From positions 1,922,001 to 1,986,000 of the forward strand of contig NZ_CP051217.1 in NCBI RefSeq assembly GCF_012516475.1: 64,000 nt of DNA. Reading direction: 5' to 3'. Source of the stretch: Parasphingorhabdus halotolerans (GTDB lineage Bacteria; Pseudomonadota; Alphaproteobacteria; Sphingomonadales; Sphingomonadaceae). The translations under genes were made by a program, and so were the position numbers. Below are positions 52,047-60,563 of the stretch, piece after piece; positions within the stretch are counted from its first letter, which is position 1; the number at the start of each line of letters is the position of its first letter. The notes under the pieces are model-generated. The model ran no database searches. It was not told the DNA's origin and was given only the letters and a program-made list of their open reading frames with translations.

Positions 52047-53255
52047 TTACGTGCCCGCTGGCACCGGAGCGGGGCTCTTCTTCTGTTTCTCAGGCTTAAC
52101 AAGTTCTCCGGGATTGAGAAAACCACCCGCGAACAATACCACGCTTTCATTACCCGAAAGGCCTTCGGTAACGGTTACACCGTCAGAAGTCACCAGACCA
52201 GTTTTGATATCGCGACGGACAGCCTTGTTTGCCTTACTCACGATATAAACATAACTGCCGGTTTTGTCGGATAGCACAGCGGTATGAGGTAGCAGCGGCG
52301 CAACGGCCGAACCAGCACGGATTTGTGCGCTGGCAAAGCCGCCGGGACGGAGGGCTCGGTCATAGCTAAGCGCTACCCGAGCAATACCCTGACGCGATTG
52401 CGCATCAATAGTCGGAGAAATTTGCCAGACTTGGCCTGTAAATGTTTTATTGGTACCGACCGGTATCACATCAACCGAAACGCCAACCGACAGGTTCGCC
52501 AGTTCTTCTTCGCTAAGCCTCGCCTGCAGTTCCATCTCGCCATTCTGGGCGATTCGAAACAATATTCCGCTGCCTTGCGTTACGGTCTGGCCAGGTTCAA
52601 CGGCGCGTTCGAGAACGAAACCACCCTTGGGAGCAACAATACTCAATCGCGCGTTCCGTGCGCGCGCTTCGCCGAGTTGCGCTTGCGACACTCGTAGTCT
52701 GGCCGCAGCCGAATCGCGGTTTGCGGTCAACCGGTCGATATCGGCTTTTGAAATAAACCCACGCTCAACCAGTTTCATCGCACGATCAAGATTGGCCTGT
52801 GCCAAATCAAGATCCGCACGCGATGCACCAATTGAAGCCTGCAAACTGGCGATCTGCTGATTCTGAACAGATTGGTCGATACTGGCCATGACCTGACCCT
52901 GCTTCACCCAGTCACCGGCATCGACGTAAACCCGGGTGACGCGTCCGCCTTCACCTACGACACCAACAGGAATTTCATGCCTGGCAGCTAGCGATCCAGT
53001 TGCATTTATGGTCCGGCTGATCGTCTGGGTACCAGGGCTAGTAACGGTGACCACCGGTGCTTGCCCGTCCTCTTCGGTAGCCGCCTCTTCACCCGCCGTT
53101 CCGGCACTATTAATTGCGAAATAGGCTGCTGCTGCCACAACCAGCGCTGCAACCACGACGGCGATGATAATCCAACGGCGGCGGACCTTTTGCTCTGTCT
53201 CTTCCTGAGTTGCCACACCGATATCTTGTCCGGAAATTGTGGATTCATAGTTCAT
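52047..53255 (-). CDS. RND efflux periplasmic adaptor (MFP) subunit
   Basis: 402 residues. A short cytoplasmic N-terminus, one membrane segment (WIIIAVVVAALVVAAAAYFAI, about residues 30-50), then lipoyl-like halves VGEGGRVTRVYVDAGDWVKQ and LSIVAPKGGFVLERAVEPGQ around a coiled-coil hairpin (about 120-200, SLQASIGASRADLDLAQANL), a beta-barrel with MELQARLSEEEL, and a membrane-proximal domain. It joins the RND permease to an outer-membrane channel. Start 53255, with an AT-rich upstream region (TTGATA...TATAAA about 53365-53340). First gene of the RND operon. Confidence 0.92.
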   Translation of the reverse strand: MNYESTISGQDIGVATQEETEQKVRRRWIIIAVVVAALVVAAAAYFAINSAGTAGEEAATEEDGQAPVVTVTSPGTQTISRTINATGSLAARHEIPVGVVGEGGRVTRVYVDAGDWVKQGQVMASIDQSVQNQQIASLQASIGASRADLDLAQANLDRAMKLVERGFISKADIDRLTANRDSAAARLRVSQAQLGEARARNARLSIVAPKGGFVLERAVEPGQTVTQGSGILFRIAQNGEMELQARLSEEELANLSVGVSVDVIPVGTNKTFTGQVWQISPTIDAQSRQGIARVALSYDRALRPGGFASAQIRAGSAVAPLLPHTAVLSDKTGSYVYIVSKANKAVRRDIKTGLVTSDGVTVTEGLSGNESVVLFAGGFLNPGELVKPEKQKKSPAPVPAGT

Positions 53256-53456
53256 AGTCGATACTCTTCATCGCGATTTTCGCAGGATTTCATTGTCCAA
53301 TACACCAAACGTCCATCAAGAACACTGGAAAACCGCAGTTTATATTATTCACTGTGTTATATCAATAAACCAGTGGCGACAAGGCCAAAGCGGGTTCCCA
53401 TCGCTAGATTCCGGTGTTGTTCAAATAGTTCGGCACATGACTGACGACCAATCAGC

Positions 53457-53488
53457 AAAAAAAGGGCCTGTAATCCACCAACAGGCCC
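53457..53488 (-). terminator. Rho-independent terminator after YeaQ-type gene
   Basis: On the minus strand GGGCCTG (53488-53482) pairs with CAGGCCC (53470-53464) around an 11-base loop, followed by seven T. It is 48 bases after the stop at 53536 and separates this gene from the RND adaptor downstream. Confidence 0.88.
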
Positions 53489-53535
53489 CATATTTCGACA
53501 AACGTATTTGACGAAAAGTCGATTATTTTGACGTC

Positions 53536-53799
53536 TTACCGAACCCGACCGCGCTGGACCAGGTTAACGATACCTAGCAAGATGATCGCTCCTATAACCG
53601 CAACAATCAAGCCAGTGATGGAGAATTCCTGTACGCTACCCGATATTCCGAACTGGTTGGCGACCAAATTGCCAATTATTGAACCAACACAACCGACCAC
53701 AATATTCCAGAAAATGCCCATGGATGCGTCACGCCCCATAACCATGCTAGCCAGCCAACCCGCAACACCACCTACTATTAAAGCAATAATCCAACCCAT
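53536..53799 (-). CDS. GlsB/YeaQ/YmgE family stress-response membrane protein
   Basis: 87-residue inner-membrane protein of three segments: GWIIALIVGGVAGWLASMVM, IFWNIVVGCVGSIIGNLVAN and ITGLIVAVIGAIILLGIVNL, with the GRDASMG loop typical of this family. Start 53799 has GGAGG at 7 bases; an upstream ATG at 53826 lacks one. Members are induced by osmotic or general stress; mechanism unknown. Monocistronic with its own terminator. Confidence 0.9.
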   Translation of the reverse strand: MGWIIALIVGGVAGWLASMVMGRDASMGIFWNIVVGCVGSIIGNLVANQFGISGSVQEFSITGLIVAVIGAIILLGIVNLVQRGRVR

Positions 53800-53893
53800 G
53801 AAATCCTCCTGCATTTTGTCCGACACATCACAAATACGTGTGTCCTATGAACGTCAGTTTATACAAAAGGTTGCTGCTGACCAGAAAAATGTC

Positions 53894-53929
53894 AAAAAAA
53901 GGGCCCTGAGAAACGAATCTCACGGCCCC
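53894..53929 (-). terminator. Rho-independent terminator after sciP
   Basis: Minus strand GGGGCCGTGAGA-TTCGTT-TCTCAGGGCCC with an 11-bp imperfect stem, then seven T. Lies 22 bases past the stop at 53952. Confidence 0.9.
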
Positions 53930-53951
53930 GATAAACTGGTTTGAAATGAGT

Positions 53952-54251
53952 TTAGTATTTCTGCTGGCGCTCATAGAGGTCGCGATAATGCTGGATACGG
54001 GTCACTCGCAGGCCAGGCATCCCAGAGCGATCGACCGCACGCTGCCAAGAAGCAAATTCTTCCAATGACAGACTATAGCGATCACAAACCTCATCCACGG
54101 TTAACAAACCGCCATTGACCGCTGCGACAACTTCTGCCTTGCGCCGCACTACCCAGCGGGTTGTGCCCGGAGCGGGTAGATCAGCAACCGTTAGAGGCTC
54201 TCCCAATGGGCCGACAACCTGCGCTGGTTTTATTTTCTGGTTTTCAATCAT
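53952..54251 (-). CDS. sciP: DUF1153 protein, CtrA inhibitor SciP
   Basis: 99 residues: VVGPLGEPLTVADLPAPGTT, RWVVRRKAEVVAAVNGGLLT (helix 1) and DEVCDRYSLSLEEFASWQRA (helix-turn-helix), ending YRDLYERQQKY. This is the compact trihelical domain of SciP, the small cell-cycle regulator of alphaproteobacteria that binds CtrA and blocks its activation of target promoters after division. Length is typical. It has its own terminator. Conserved among Rhizobiales, Caulobacterales and Sphingomonadales, so the CtrA pathway is expected in this organism. Confidence 0.92.
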   Translation of the reverse strand: MIENQKIKPAQVVGPLGEPLTVADLPAPGTTRWVVRRKAEVVAAVNGGLLTVDEVCDRYSLSLEEFASWQRAVDRSGMPGLRVTRIQHYRDLYERQQKY

Positions 54252-54364
54252 ACTACCCTCAATACATGCCTTTCGGCGTTTCGCTCGGCGTCCAATGTTT
54301 TTACATCTATAAACATCGAGCTTTTCAAATGTCTAAATTGCTAAGGTAAACAGCGCGTTCATAA

Positions 54365-54697
54365 TTAGCTTCGCGCGCCGTCACCTTCTTCATGTACGTT
54401 TACCAAATCAGGCCGAAAATGGCCTTTCGTGAAATGAACCTGCCCTCTGTCACACCGGTTAGAATCATCGAACTTGCCTGCAAAATACCTAATACGCTGA
54501 CTTACACTTTCGGTCCCTGCAAGAGTGGATTGCCGATTCAGACCTTCTGTGTCTGTAACATATTGCCTTGCGGAAATGCTTAGCGCCTGACGAGCGATAG
54601 CACCTGCCAGTAGCGCATTATAATCTCCGCGTTGCGATGCTTCATCAACGCCGCTTGACTCGTTCACACCGACAAGGTTTTTATGTGGGAAGTTCAT
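54365..54697 (-). CDS. Hypothetical protein between sciP and mnmA
   Basis: 110 residues from ATG 54697 (MNFPHKNLVGVNESSGVDEA). The middle, NALLAGAIARQALSISARQY and GLNRQSTLAGTESVSQRIRYFAGKF, is predicted helical and amphipathic and has a coding-like composition; the C-terminal 35 residues are polar. I do not recognise it. Upstream GGAAATGAAC is a weak SD; an ATG at 54703 and a longer frame to 54754 are possible. TTAA-N7-TAAA at about 54770 on the minus strand is a poor CtrA-box match. If it is not a gene, 54252-54891 has no other coding content. Confidence 0.4.
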   Translation of the reverse strand: MNFPHKNLVGVNESSGVDEASQRGDYNALLAGAIARQALSISARQYVTDTEGLNRQSTLAGTESVSQRIRYFAGKFDDSNRCDRGQVHFTKGHFRPDLVNVHEEGDGARS

Positions 54698-54891
54698 TTC
54701 CATAAACAGATGTCTAACAGCGAACATATAAACTAACGTAAAGCCAGCGTTCATTCGGTTTTAGGGGAGGTTAAGCAAACCTTGCACCAAACCGGCTGTT
54801 CCGTCCCGATTTGAACCAAAACATGAAATTTTGGGTCGATCCGCGCATAAACTAGCGCCAATCGCCCAAGGTGTTTAAGGAACGGATCAAT

Positions 54892-56037
54892 ATGACAGAC
54901 CGAATCAATATAGATTTTCAACTGGGAGGCGACTCGAGTTCCGACATGAGCGGAAAGCGCATTGTTGTAGCCATGTCGGGCGGCGTCGATTCGAGCGTCG
55001 TCGCGGCGTTGGCTGCGAGAACCGGCGCCGAAACCATCGGTATTACTTTACAACTCTATGATCACGGCGAAGCAGTGGGTCGGGTTGGTAGCTGCTGTGC
55101 CGGTCAGGATATCCGTGACGCACGAGCGGTTGCCGACAAACTTGGTATCGCCCATTATGTTTTTGATCACGCCAGCCGGTTTCAGGAATCGGTAATGGAT
55201 GTTTTTGCTGACGAATATATGGCTGGGCGCACACCCATTCCCTGCGTTGAGTGCAATATGGGTGTCAAATTCACGGATTTGTTAAATTTATCGCGCGAAC
55301 TGGGAGCCGATTGTCTGGCGACCGGCCATTATGTTCAGCGGGTGATGGGCGCAGATGGCGCGGAATTGCATCGCGCGCTCGATCCTGCCCGCGACCAGAG
55401 CTATTTTCTCTTTGCGACAACGCAGGAGCAACTCGAATATTTGCGTTTCCCGCTCGGCAATATGCCCAAACCGCAGGTCCGCGAGATTGCTGAGGAAATG
55501 GGCCTGGCCGTGGCGTTCAAGCCTGACAGCCAAGATATCTGTTTTGTGCCAGATGGCGATTACGCCAAAGTCGTACGCAAATTGCGGCCCGAGGCCGATG
55601 ATGATGGCGAGATCATCCATATTGATGGCACGGTCATGGGCCGCCACAAAGGCTTGATCCATTATACAGTGGGTCAGCGCAAAGGTCTGGATATTGGTGG
55701 ACAGGCCGAACCCTTATATGTGATCCGTCTGAACGCAGAGACAAAACAGGTGTTTGTCGGGCCAAAACAGGCACTGGCTGTGGCATCTGCGACATTACGC
55801 GATATCAACTGGATTGGGGGAGACTTTGAGGGACCACTGCAGGTGAAGGTGCGGTCTATGGCAAAGCCGACCCATGCGCGGCTGGAAGGCGATACGCTGC
55901 ATTTCCATAATCCCGAATTTGGCGTGTCACCGGGACAGGCGGCTGTCTTTTACAACAAAGACCGCGTGCTGGGCGGTGGCTGGATTGAAGAAACCGGCGC
56001 GGTAGCGCAGCAATGGTTGGCGGGCGCTGAGGTCTGA
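54892..56037 (+). CDS. mnmA: tRNA 2-thiouridine(34) synthase MnmA
   Basis: 381 residues. MnmA activates U34 of tRNA-Lys, -Glu and -Gln with ATP and inserts sulfur from the Tus/IscS relay. PP-loop [19 protein letters not shown] (residues about 23-40), the catalytic Cys pair in [13 protein letters not shown] and [19 protein letters not shown], and the C-terminal beta-barrel are all present. Start ATG 54892 has AAGGA at 10 bases; a GTG at 54871 is an alternative. Single gene; the next gene is convergent. Confidence 0.95.
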   Translation: MTDRINIDFQLGGDSSSDMSGKRIVVAMSGGVDSSVVAALAARTGAETIGITLQLYDHGEAVGRVGSCCAGQDIRDARAVADKLGIAHYVFDHASRFQESVMDVFADEYMAGRTPIPCVECNMGVKFTDLLNLSRELGADCLATGHYVQRVMGADGAELHRALDPARDQSYFLFATTQEQLEYLRFPLGNMPKPQVREIAEEMGLAVAFKPDSQDICFVPDGDYAKVVRKLRPEADDDGEIIHIDGTVMGRHKGLIHYTVGQRKGLDIGGQAEPLYVIRLNAETKQVFVGPKQALAVASATLRDINWIGGDFEGPLQVKVRSMAKPTHARLEGDTLHFHNPEFGVSPGQAAVFYNKDRVLGGGWIEETGAVAQQWLAGAEV

Positions 56038-56044
56038 AACGGCC

Positions 56045-56425
56045 TTATTCGGCGTCCAGTTCTTTCTCCGTCAGCATGACGCAGCCCCAACCCTCTCGAA
56101 ATTCGGCAGTTGCAGATTCCATGAGCGGAACTGAAGCGGTAACACGCTTTTTGACGCCATCAATTGATAGCCCGATAACTTCCATGCCCGGCTCAAAATC
56201 TTTCTCGCAATCCTCGATGCTCCGGCCACCAACATAATGGCAGGAACAGGCCACTCTTGCGCCGTAAGCCGTGCCAACATTGAGCTGACCTTTTATAAAC
56301 GCGTAATTATAGGCGAACACTGCTACCAGAATCAGCAAAAATAGCGCCGCTATATACAACGCCATACGTGCTTTACTACGTTCAGCGCCCGACGCTGATC
56401 CAGATTTGCTTTTTGCAGTTGCCAT
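56045..56425 (-). CDS. Membrane-anchored Cys-containing protein of unknown function
   Basis: 126 residues. A basic N-terminus (about 20 residues) and one membrane segment (ARMALYIAALFLLILVAVFAYNY, about 20-43) precede a short periplasmic domain: GARVACSCHYVGGRSIEDC EKDF (space for display) and REGWGCVML. Four cysteines in the exported part suggest two disulfides or a metal site. It is divergent from the serine hydrolase gene by 23 bases and probably shares regulation with it; beyond that I cannot name it. Confidence 0.6.
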   Translation of the reverse strand: MATAKSKSGSASGAERSKARMALYIAALFLLILVAVFAYNYAFIKGQLNVGTAYGARVACSCHYVGGRSIEDCEKDFEPGMEVIGLSIDGVKKRVTASVPLMESATAEFREGWGCVMLTEKELDAE

Positions 56426-56448
56426 AGCGGCGTCTATTGGTGCAACGG

Positions 56449-57597
56449 ATGGCCATGCACAAGATGAAATTTATTCCCGTTGTTGCGATGGCAATTGCCT
56501 TGGCAAGTTGCGGTTCCGGTCGCACGGTAGATGCGCCTCCGCAAAAGAGCGCAGAAGAGCTGGCTTATATATCTGACGATAGCCCAATAAAAAAAGCACG
56601 CCTGGATTTGGCAATATCGCCGCTATTCGATGACCCCGCCATGGCCGAAACGCGGGCACTTCTCGTCATGCACCGCGGCAAAATCATCGCGGAGCGCTAT
56701 GGCGAAGGCTATGATGCCGACACAAGATTCATCAGCTGGTCGATGGCCAAATCTTTCACCGGCACTTTAATCGGCTTTCTCGTCAGCGACGGTAGACTGG
56801 TGCTTGATGATCCCGCGCCGGTGCCCGCATGGCAACGCTCCGGCGACCCGCGTGGCGATATCACGTTGCGGCAACTGCTCCATATGTCGTCCGGCCTGGA
56901 TCATACCGAAGTCGGCGAAGAGGGCGGCAAAACATTATATGAGGCGGATACCCAGCGCATGCTTTTTCTGGACGGCTCGGCTGATATGGCCGGTTATGCC
57001 GAAGCGAGAACACTCGAGGCCCAACCCGGCGAAAAATTTGAGTATAGCACCGCAACCAGCATGATCCTGGCCGACATTATCACCCGCACACTCACCAAAA
57101 GTACTAATCCCGAAGTGCGCCGCAAGATCACCAGCCGTTTTATCAGGGGCCGGTTGCTCGAGCCGTTGGATATGGAAAGCACTTTTTTCGAATTTGATGC
57201 CAATGGCACATTTCTCGGTGGCAGCATCATTCAATCGACCGCCCGCGACTATGCCAAATTCGGCGAATTTCTAAGGCACAATGGCGCGAGAAAAGGCGCG
57301 CAACACCTGCCGGTCAGTTGGGTGAAGTTCATGAAAACGTCGTCCGAGAATGACCCCGCTTATGGCGGACATATCTGGCTCAACAAAAGACGCCCGGAAG
57401 GCCGCAATCAGGTGTTGTTTCCGGATAATGGGCCAGAAACAATTTTTGCAGCGCTCGGCCATTTGGGTCAGCAGATCGTGGTGTCGCCTGAACAAAAACT
57501 CACCGTTGTCCGCCTCGGCAAGACACAGGATGACGTGCTTGGACCCATGAGCGCGCAAATCGGCAAGGTCATGGCCCTGTTTCCTATCGAAAATTAA
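56449..57597 (+). CDS. Class C beta-lactamase-related serine hydrolase, lipoprotein
   Basis: About 382 residues. An N-terminal lipoprotein signal (KFIPVVAMAIALASCGSG) anchors it in the envelope. Serine-protease-like catalytic Ser-x-x-Lys is in SWSMAKSFTGTLIGFLV (residues about 95-110), YSTATS gives the Tyr-x-Ser/Asn element (about 200), and ALGHLGQQIVV the C-terminal HxG. This is the NylB/EstB-like branch of peptidase S12, acting on esters, small amides or D-Ala peptides; the real substrate is unknown. Start is ambiguous among ATGs at 56449, 56455 and 56464, or TTG at 56437, none with a strong SD. Stop overlaps the convergent PhzF stop (TTAA). Confidence 0.83.
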   Translation: MAMHKMKFIPVVAMAIALASCGSGRTVDAPPQKSAEELAYISDDSPIKKARLDLAISPLFDDPAMAETRALLVMHRGKIIAERYGEGYDADTRFISWSMAKSFTGTLIGFLVSDGRLVLDDPAPVPAWQRSGDPRGDITLRQLLHMSSGLDHTEVGEEGGKTLYEADTQRMLFLDGSADMAGYAEARTLEAQPGEKFEYSTATSMILADIITRTLTKSTNPEVRRKITSRFIRGRLLEPLDMESTFFEFDANGTFLGGSIIQSTARDYAKFGEFLRHNGARKGAQHLPVSWVKFMKTSSENDPAYGGHIWLNKRRPEGRNQVLFPDNGPETIFAALGHLGQQIVVSPEQKLTVVRLGKTQDDVLGPMSAQIGKVMALFPIEN

Positions 57598-58391
57598 GGC
57601 AGCAAAAACTCGCCCTGTACGACCGTAACGCATTTACCGCCCAACCAGGCCCGGTCGCCATCCAGCCGGCAATTGACATATCCGCCACGTGTGCTGGCTT
57701 GATAAGCGGTAAAACTGTCACGACCGAGTTGCTTCGCCCAATATGGTGTTAGGACCGCATGCGCCGAACCAGTGACGCTATCCTCGTCAACGCCACCGCC
57801 GGGAACAAAAACGCGGCTTAACACATCGGTGTCTTTTCCTGGTGCGGTACAGATAAATTGTTCGTTACCGCGCGTGCCAAGGGCTTTCAGATCTGGTTGG
57901 AGCGCCAGAACCTCGCCCGCTGTTTCATATTGAATAACATGATAGCGGCCCTCGTGAAATTGCGTAGCGACAGGGCTTCCACCCACCAGAGCGACAATGT
58001 CGGGCATTTCTTTGGCTGAAGGCGGATAGGCCGGTAGGTCCAGCGCATAATCTTCTCCATCACGCACCATTGTCAGCACGCCCGCATTTCTCGTCCGAAA
58101 TGTGACCCGGTCGAAATCAGGGTTTTCTGACAGAATGATATGCCCGCTGGCCAACGTCGCATGACCGCATAAGGCGATTTCAACCGCCGGGGTAAACCAG
58201 CGAAGTTCATAGTCGGCTTCATTGGTTTCATCAGGCAGGTAGAATGCTGTCTCCGCAAAATTATTCTCTTCGCCGATGGCCTGCAAAATTTCATCATCCA
58301 GCCACTCTTCCAGAGGCATTACCGCAGCCTGATTACCAGTAAAGGGCCGCTCAGCAAAAGCATCCACATGAAAATAGGGTAGTTTTTTCAT
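57594..58391 (-). CDS. PhzF family isomerase-like protein
   Basis: 265 residues with the diaminopimelate-epimerase-like double-domain fold: YFHVDAFAERPFTGNQAAVM with the conserved Asn/Gln (residues about 5-25), GEENNFAETAFYLP with the catalytic Glu, ALCGHATLASGHII (about 75) and GVDEDSVTGSAHAVL (about 190). ATG 58391 overlaps the pdxH stop (ATGA), so it is co-translated with pdxH. It need not make phenazine; most members isomerise or racemise small hydroxy- or amino acids of unknown identity. Confidence 0.85.
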   Translation of the reverse strand: MKKLPYFHVDAFAERPFTGNQAAVMPLEEWLDDEILQAIGEENNFAETAFYLPDETNEADYELRWFTPAVEIALCGHATLASGHIILSENPDFDRVTFRTRNAGVLTMVRDGEDYALDLPAYPPSAKEMPDIVALVGGSPVATQFHEGRYHVIQYETAGEVLALQPDLKALGTRGNEQFICTAPGKDTDVLSRVFVPGGGVDEDSVTGSAHAVLTPYWAKQLGRDSFTAYQASTRGGYVNCRLDGDRAWLGGKCVTVVQGEFLLP

Positions 58392-58966
58392 GGGTAAAGC
58401 ATCCCTTCCGTCCAACTGTTTCCATCCCGTTCAAAAACACGCCGTTCGTGCAACCGGTGTTCCCGATCTTGCCAGAACTCAAAATGATGCGGCTTGAGCA
58501 GGTAGCCGGACCAATGGGGCGGACGCCTTACATCCTGCCCTTCAAAGCGCGCCTTCATGTCTTCAAACCGGGTTTCAAAAGTTTCGCGGCTGTCAAGCGG
58601 CCGCGACTGGTCAGATGCCCAGGCACCCAGTTGCGAGTCTCGACTGCGCGTCGCAAAATAGGCGTCTGCCGTTTCATCGGGGACCACTGACAGGCTGCCT
58701 TCAATGCGAATTTGCCGACGCAGGCTTTTCCAATGAAAGAGGATTGCCGCCTTTGGGTTTGCAGCAATATCAGCGGCTTTCCTGCTTTCCTGATTGGTAT
58801 AGAATATAAACCCGTCAGGACCATGCCCTTTGAGCAATACCATACGCGCAGCCGGCTGGCCGGTCGCATCCGCAGTGGCAATGGTCATCGCGTTGCTGTC
58901 ATTCAACTCGGTTTCCCGCGCTTCTTTGAACCATGTATCGAATAGCTGGAAAGGATCTGTTGTCAT
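58388..58966 (-). CDS. pdxH: Pyridoxamine 5'-phosphate oxidase
   Basis: 192 residues. Makes pyridoxal 5'-phosphate from PNP or PMP with FMN. Recognised by DPFQLFDTWFKEARETE, MVLLKGHGPDGFIFYTNQES (phosphate and FMN contacts, residues about 50-70), RQIRIEGSLSVV and the C-terminal RHxR region HRLHERRVFERDG. Start ATG 58966; a longer frame to 59023 would overlap unrelated sequence. Operon with PhzF. Confidence 0.94.
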   Translation of the reverse strand: MTTDPFQLFDTWFKEARETELNDSNAMTIATADATGQPAARMVLLKGHGPDGFIFYTNQESRKAADIAANPKAAILFHWKSLRRQIRIEGSLSVVPDETADAYFATRSRDSQLGAWASDQSRPLDSRETFETRFEDMKARFEGQDVRRPPHWSGYLLKPHHFEFWQDREHRLHERRVFERDGNSWTEGMLYP

Positions 58967-59078
58967 GAATGACCATCTATCAGCGCAACCAGGCAGGGCA
59001 AAGCCGGAACTTGCTATTTGCATAAGACAGTCGCGAATTTTCTGCTAGGATCGCAAATATGGCTGGGGGAGACGCCGA

Positions 59079-59537
59079 ATGAACTGGGAACTTATTTTTA
59101 CCATCACCAATAATTTTGCGTTGGTCATGTGGCTGATACTGGCCATTGCCCCGCGCAAGGAAATTGTCCTGAACGGCTTATTCTATGGCGGCGCTGGGTT
59201 GCTTGCCCTTACATATGCCGCGATTGTCATTCCGCTGATGACAGGCATGATTGGGGGCGGCAGCAGCGGATCAGCCGATTTCACCACTCTTGCGGGCGTA
59301 CAAGCTCTGCTCGCCAGCGATGGCGGTGCCACCATCGGTTGGGTTCATTACCTCGCCTTTGATTTGTTTGTCGGTATCTGGATCGCGCGCAATGCTGATC
59401 GCTACGGGTTTAACCGTATTGTCCAGATTCCGATATTATTCTTCACATTGATGTTGGGACCGCTCGGCCTCACTCTGTATCTCCTGCTCCGCTTCACGCG
59501 GCACAATAAAGTTGCGGACGCCGTAGTGCCTCAATAA
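59079..59537 (+). CDS. ABA4-like family membrane protein (DUF4281)
   Basis: 152 residues with four membrane segments: IFTITNNFALVMWLILAIAP, LNGLFYGGAGLLALTYAAIVI, HYLAFDLFVGIWIARNADRY and ILFFTLMLGPLGLTLYLLLR. This layout and the WVHYLAFDLFVGxWxxRD motif are those of ABA4-like proteins, involved in neoxanthin synthesis in plants but of unknown function in bacteria; a carotenoid-linked role is possible in a pigmented sphingomonad. The preceding context suggests its own promoter. Start 59079 follows GGGGGAG. Confidence 0.82.
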   Translation: MNWELIFTITNNFALVMWLILAIAPRKEIVLNGLFYGGAGLLALTYAAIVIPLMTGMIGGGSSGSADFTTLAGVQALLASDGGATIGWVHYLAFDLFVGIWIARNADRYGFNRIVQIPILFFTLMLGPLGLTLYLLLRFTRHNKVADAVVPQ

Positions 59538-59606
59538 AACACTGATTGAACTTTCACGGCAGAATTCCAATCTTGAACGAGATAAGGAATTGAAAAAGGG
59601 TAAATA

Positions 59607-60530
59607 ATGGCAGATCCATATCAGGCATTGGGCGTTGCCAAACAGGCGAGCGAGAAGGAGATAAAGAGCGCCTATCGCAAACTGGCAAAAGAACTGCATC
59701 CCGACAAAAATAGAGATAATCCCAAGGCGACGGAGCGTTTTTCGGACGTCACCAAAGCCTATGACCTGCTGCTCGACAAAGACAAAAGAGCGCAATTTGA
59801 CCGCGGCGAGATCGATGGCGAGGGCAATCCCACATCGCCTTTCGGATTTGGTGGTGGAGGCGGAGGTGGATATTCCCGTGCTCCAGGTGGCCAGCAATTT
59901 GATTTTGGCAATGGCGGGGCAGACTTTGGAGATATTTTCGAAGGGCTTTTTGGCGGTGGTGGTGGCAGATCGTCACCATTTGGATCTCAGCAACGCAGCG
60001 CGCCGCCGCCCAAAGGCGCCAATGTTGCTTACCGGTTGAAGGTGGAGTTTATCGCCGCAGCCACACTCGAAAAACAGCGTATCACGCTCGAAGACGGAAA
60101 AACGATCAGCCTGAGCTTGCCCAAAGGCGTTGAAGACGGCACGCAGATGCGGCTCGCAGGCAAGGGACGCCCCGGGCCCGGCGGCAATGGTGATGCGATC
60201 ATCACAATCCATATTAATAACCATCCCTTTTATAAGCGGGACGGAGACAATGTTGCGCTCGAATTGCCTATCAGCCTGAAAGAAGCCGTCGAAGGCGCAA
60301 AGGTCAAAGTCCCGACAGTCGATGGTCCGGTGATGCTTTCAGTACCGGCCAACTGCGATTCCGGAAAGATATTGCGTTTGAAAGGCAAAGGGTTTCATAA
60401 AAAATCCGGTGAACGCGGCGATCAACTGGTAACGCTGATGATCGCGCTACCGGACGATGATCAAGCCCTGCGCGATTTTGTCAAAGACTGGGACAATAAT
60501 GAAAATCTGCGCGCCAAGATGGGCGTTTGA
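59607..60530 (+). CDS. DnaJ/CbpA-type co-chaperone
   Basis: 307 residues. J-domain YQALGVAKQASEKEIKSAYR and KELHPDKN with the essential HPD (residues 6-70), a Gly/Phe-rich linker (about 75-125), then two C-terminal substrate-binding beta domains (KGANVAYRLKVEFIAAATLE, GKIL RLKGKGFHKKSG). No CxxCxGxG zinc modules, so it is the CbpA/DnaJ type B class that works with DnaK. Start 59607, with AAAAGGGTAA upstream. The YihY gene begins 34 bases after. Confidence 0.9.
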   Translation: MADPYQALGVAKQASEKEIKSAYRKLAKELHPDKNRDNPKATERFSDVTKAYDLLLDKDKRAQFDRGEIDGEGNPTSPFGFGGGGGGGYSRAPGGQQFDFGNGGADFGDIFEGLFGGGGGRSSPFGSQQRSAPPPKGANVAYRLKVEFIAAATLEKQRITLEDGKTISLSLPKGVEDGTQMRLAGKGRPGPGGNGDAIITIHINNHPFYKRDGDNVALELPISLKEAVEGAKVKVPTVDGPVMLSVPANCDSGKILRLKGKGFHKKSGERGDQLVTLMIALPDDDQALRDFVKDWDNNENLRAKMGV

Positions 60531-60563
60531 TGGATGGCCGAATAACTTCTGGGGATCAGCCGA

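Noticed and set aside
53338..53370. GTTTAT/ATAAAC inverted repeat as RND operator
   Set aside because: Arms are only 6 bp at 21 bases apart in AT-rich DNA; not distinguishable from chance.
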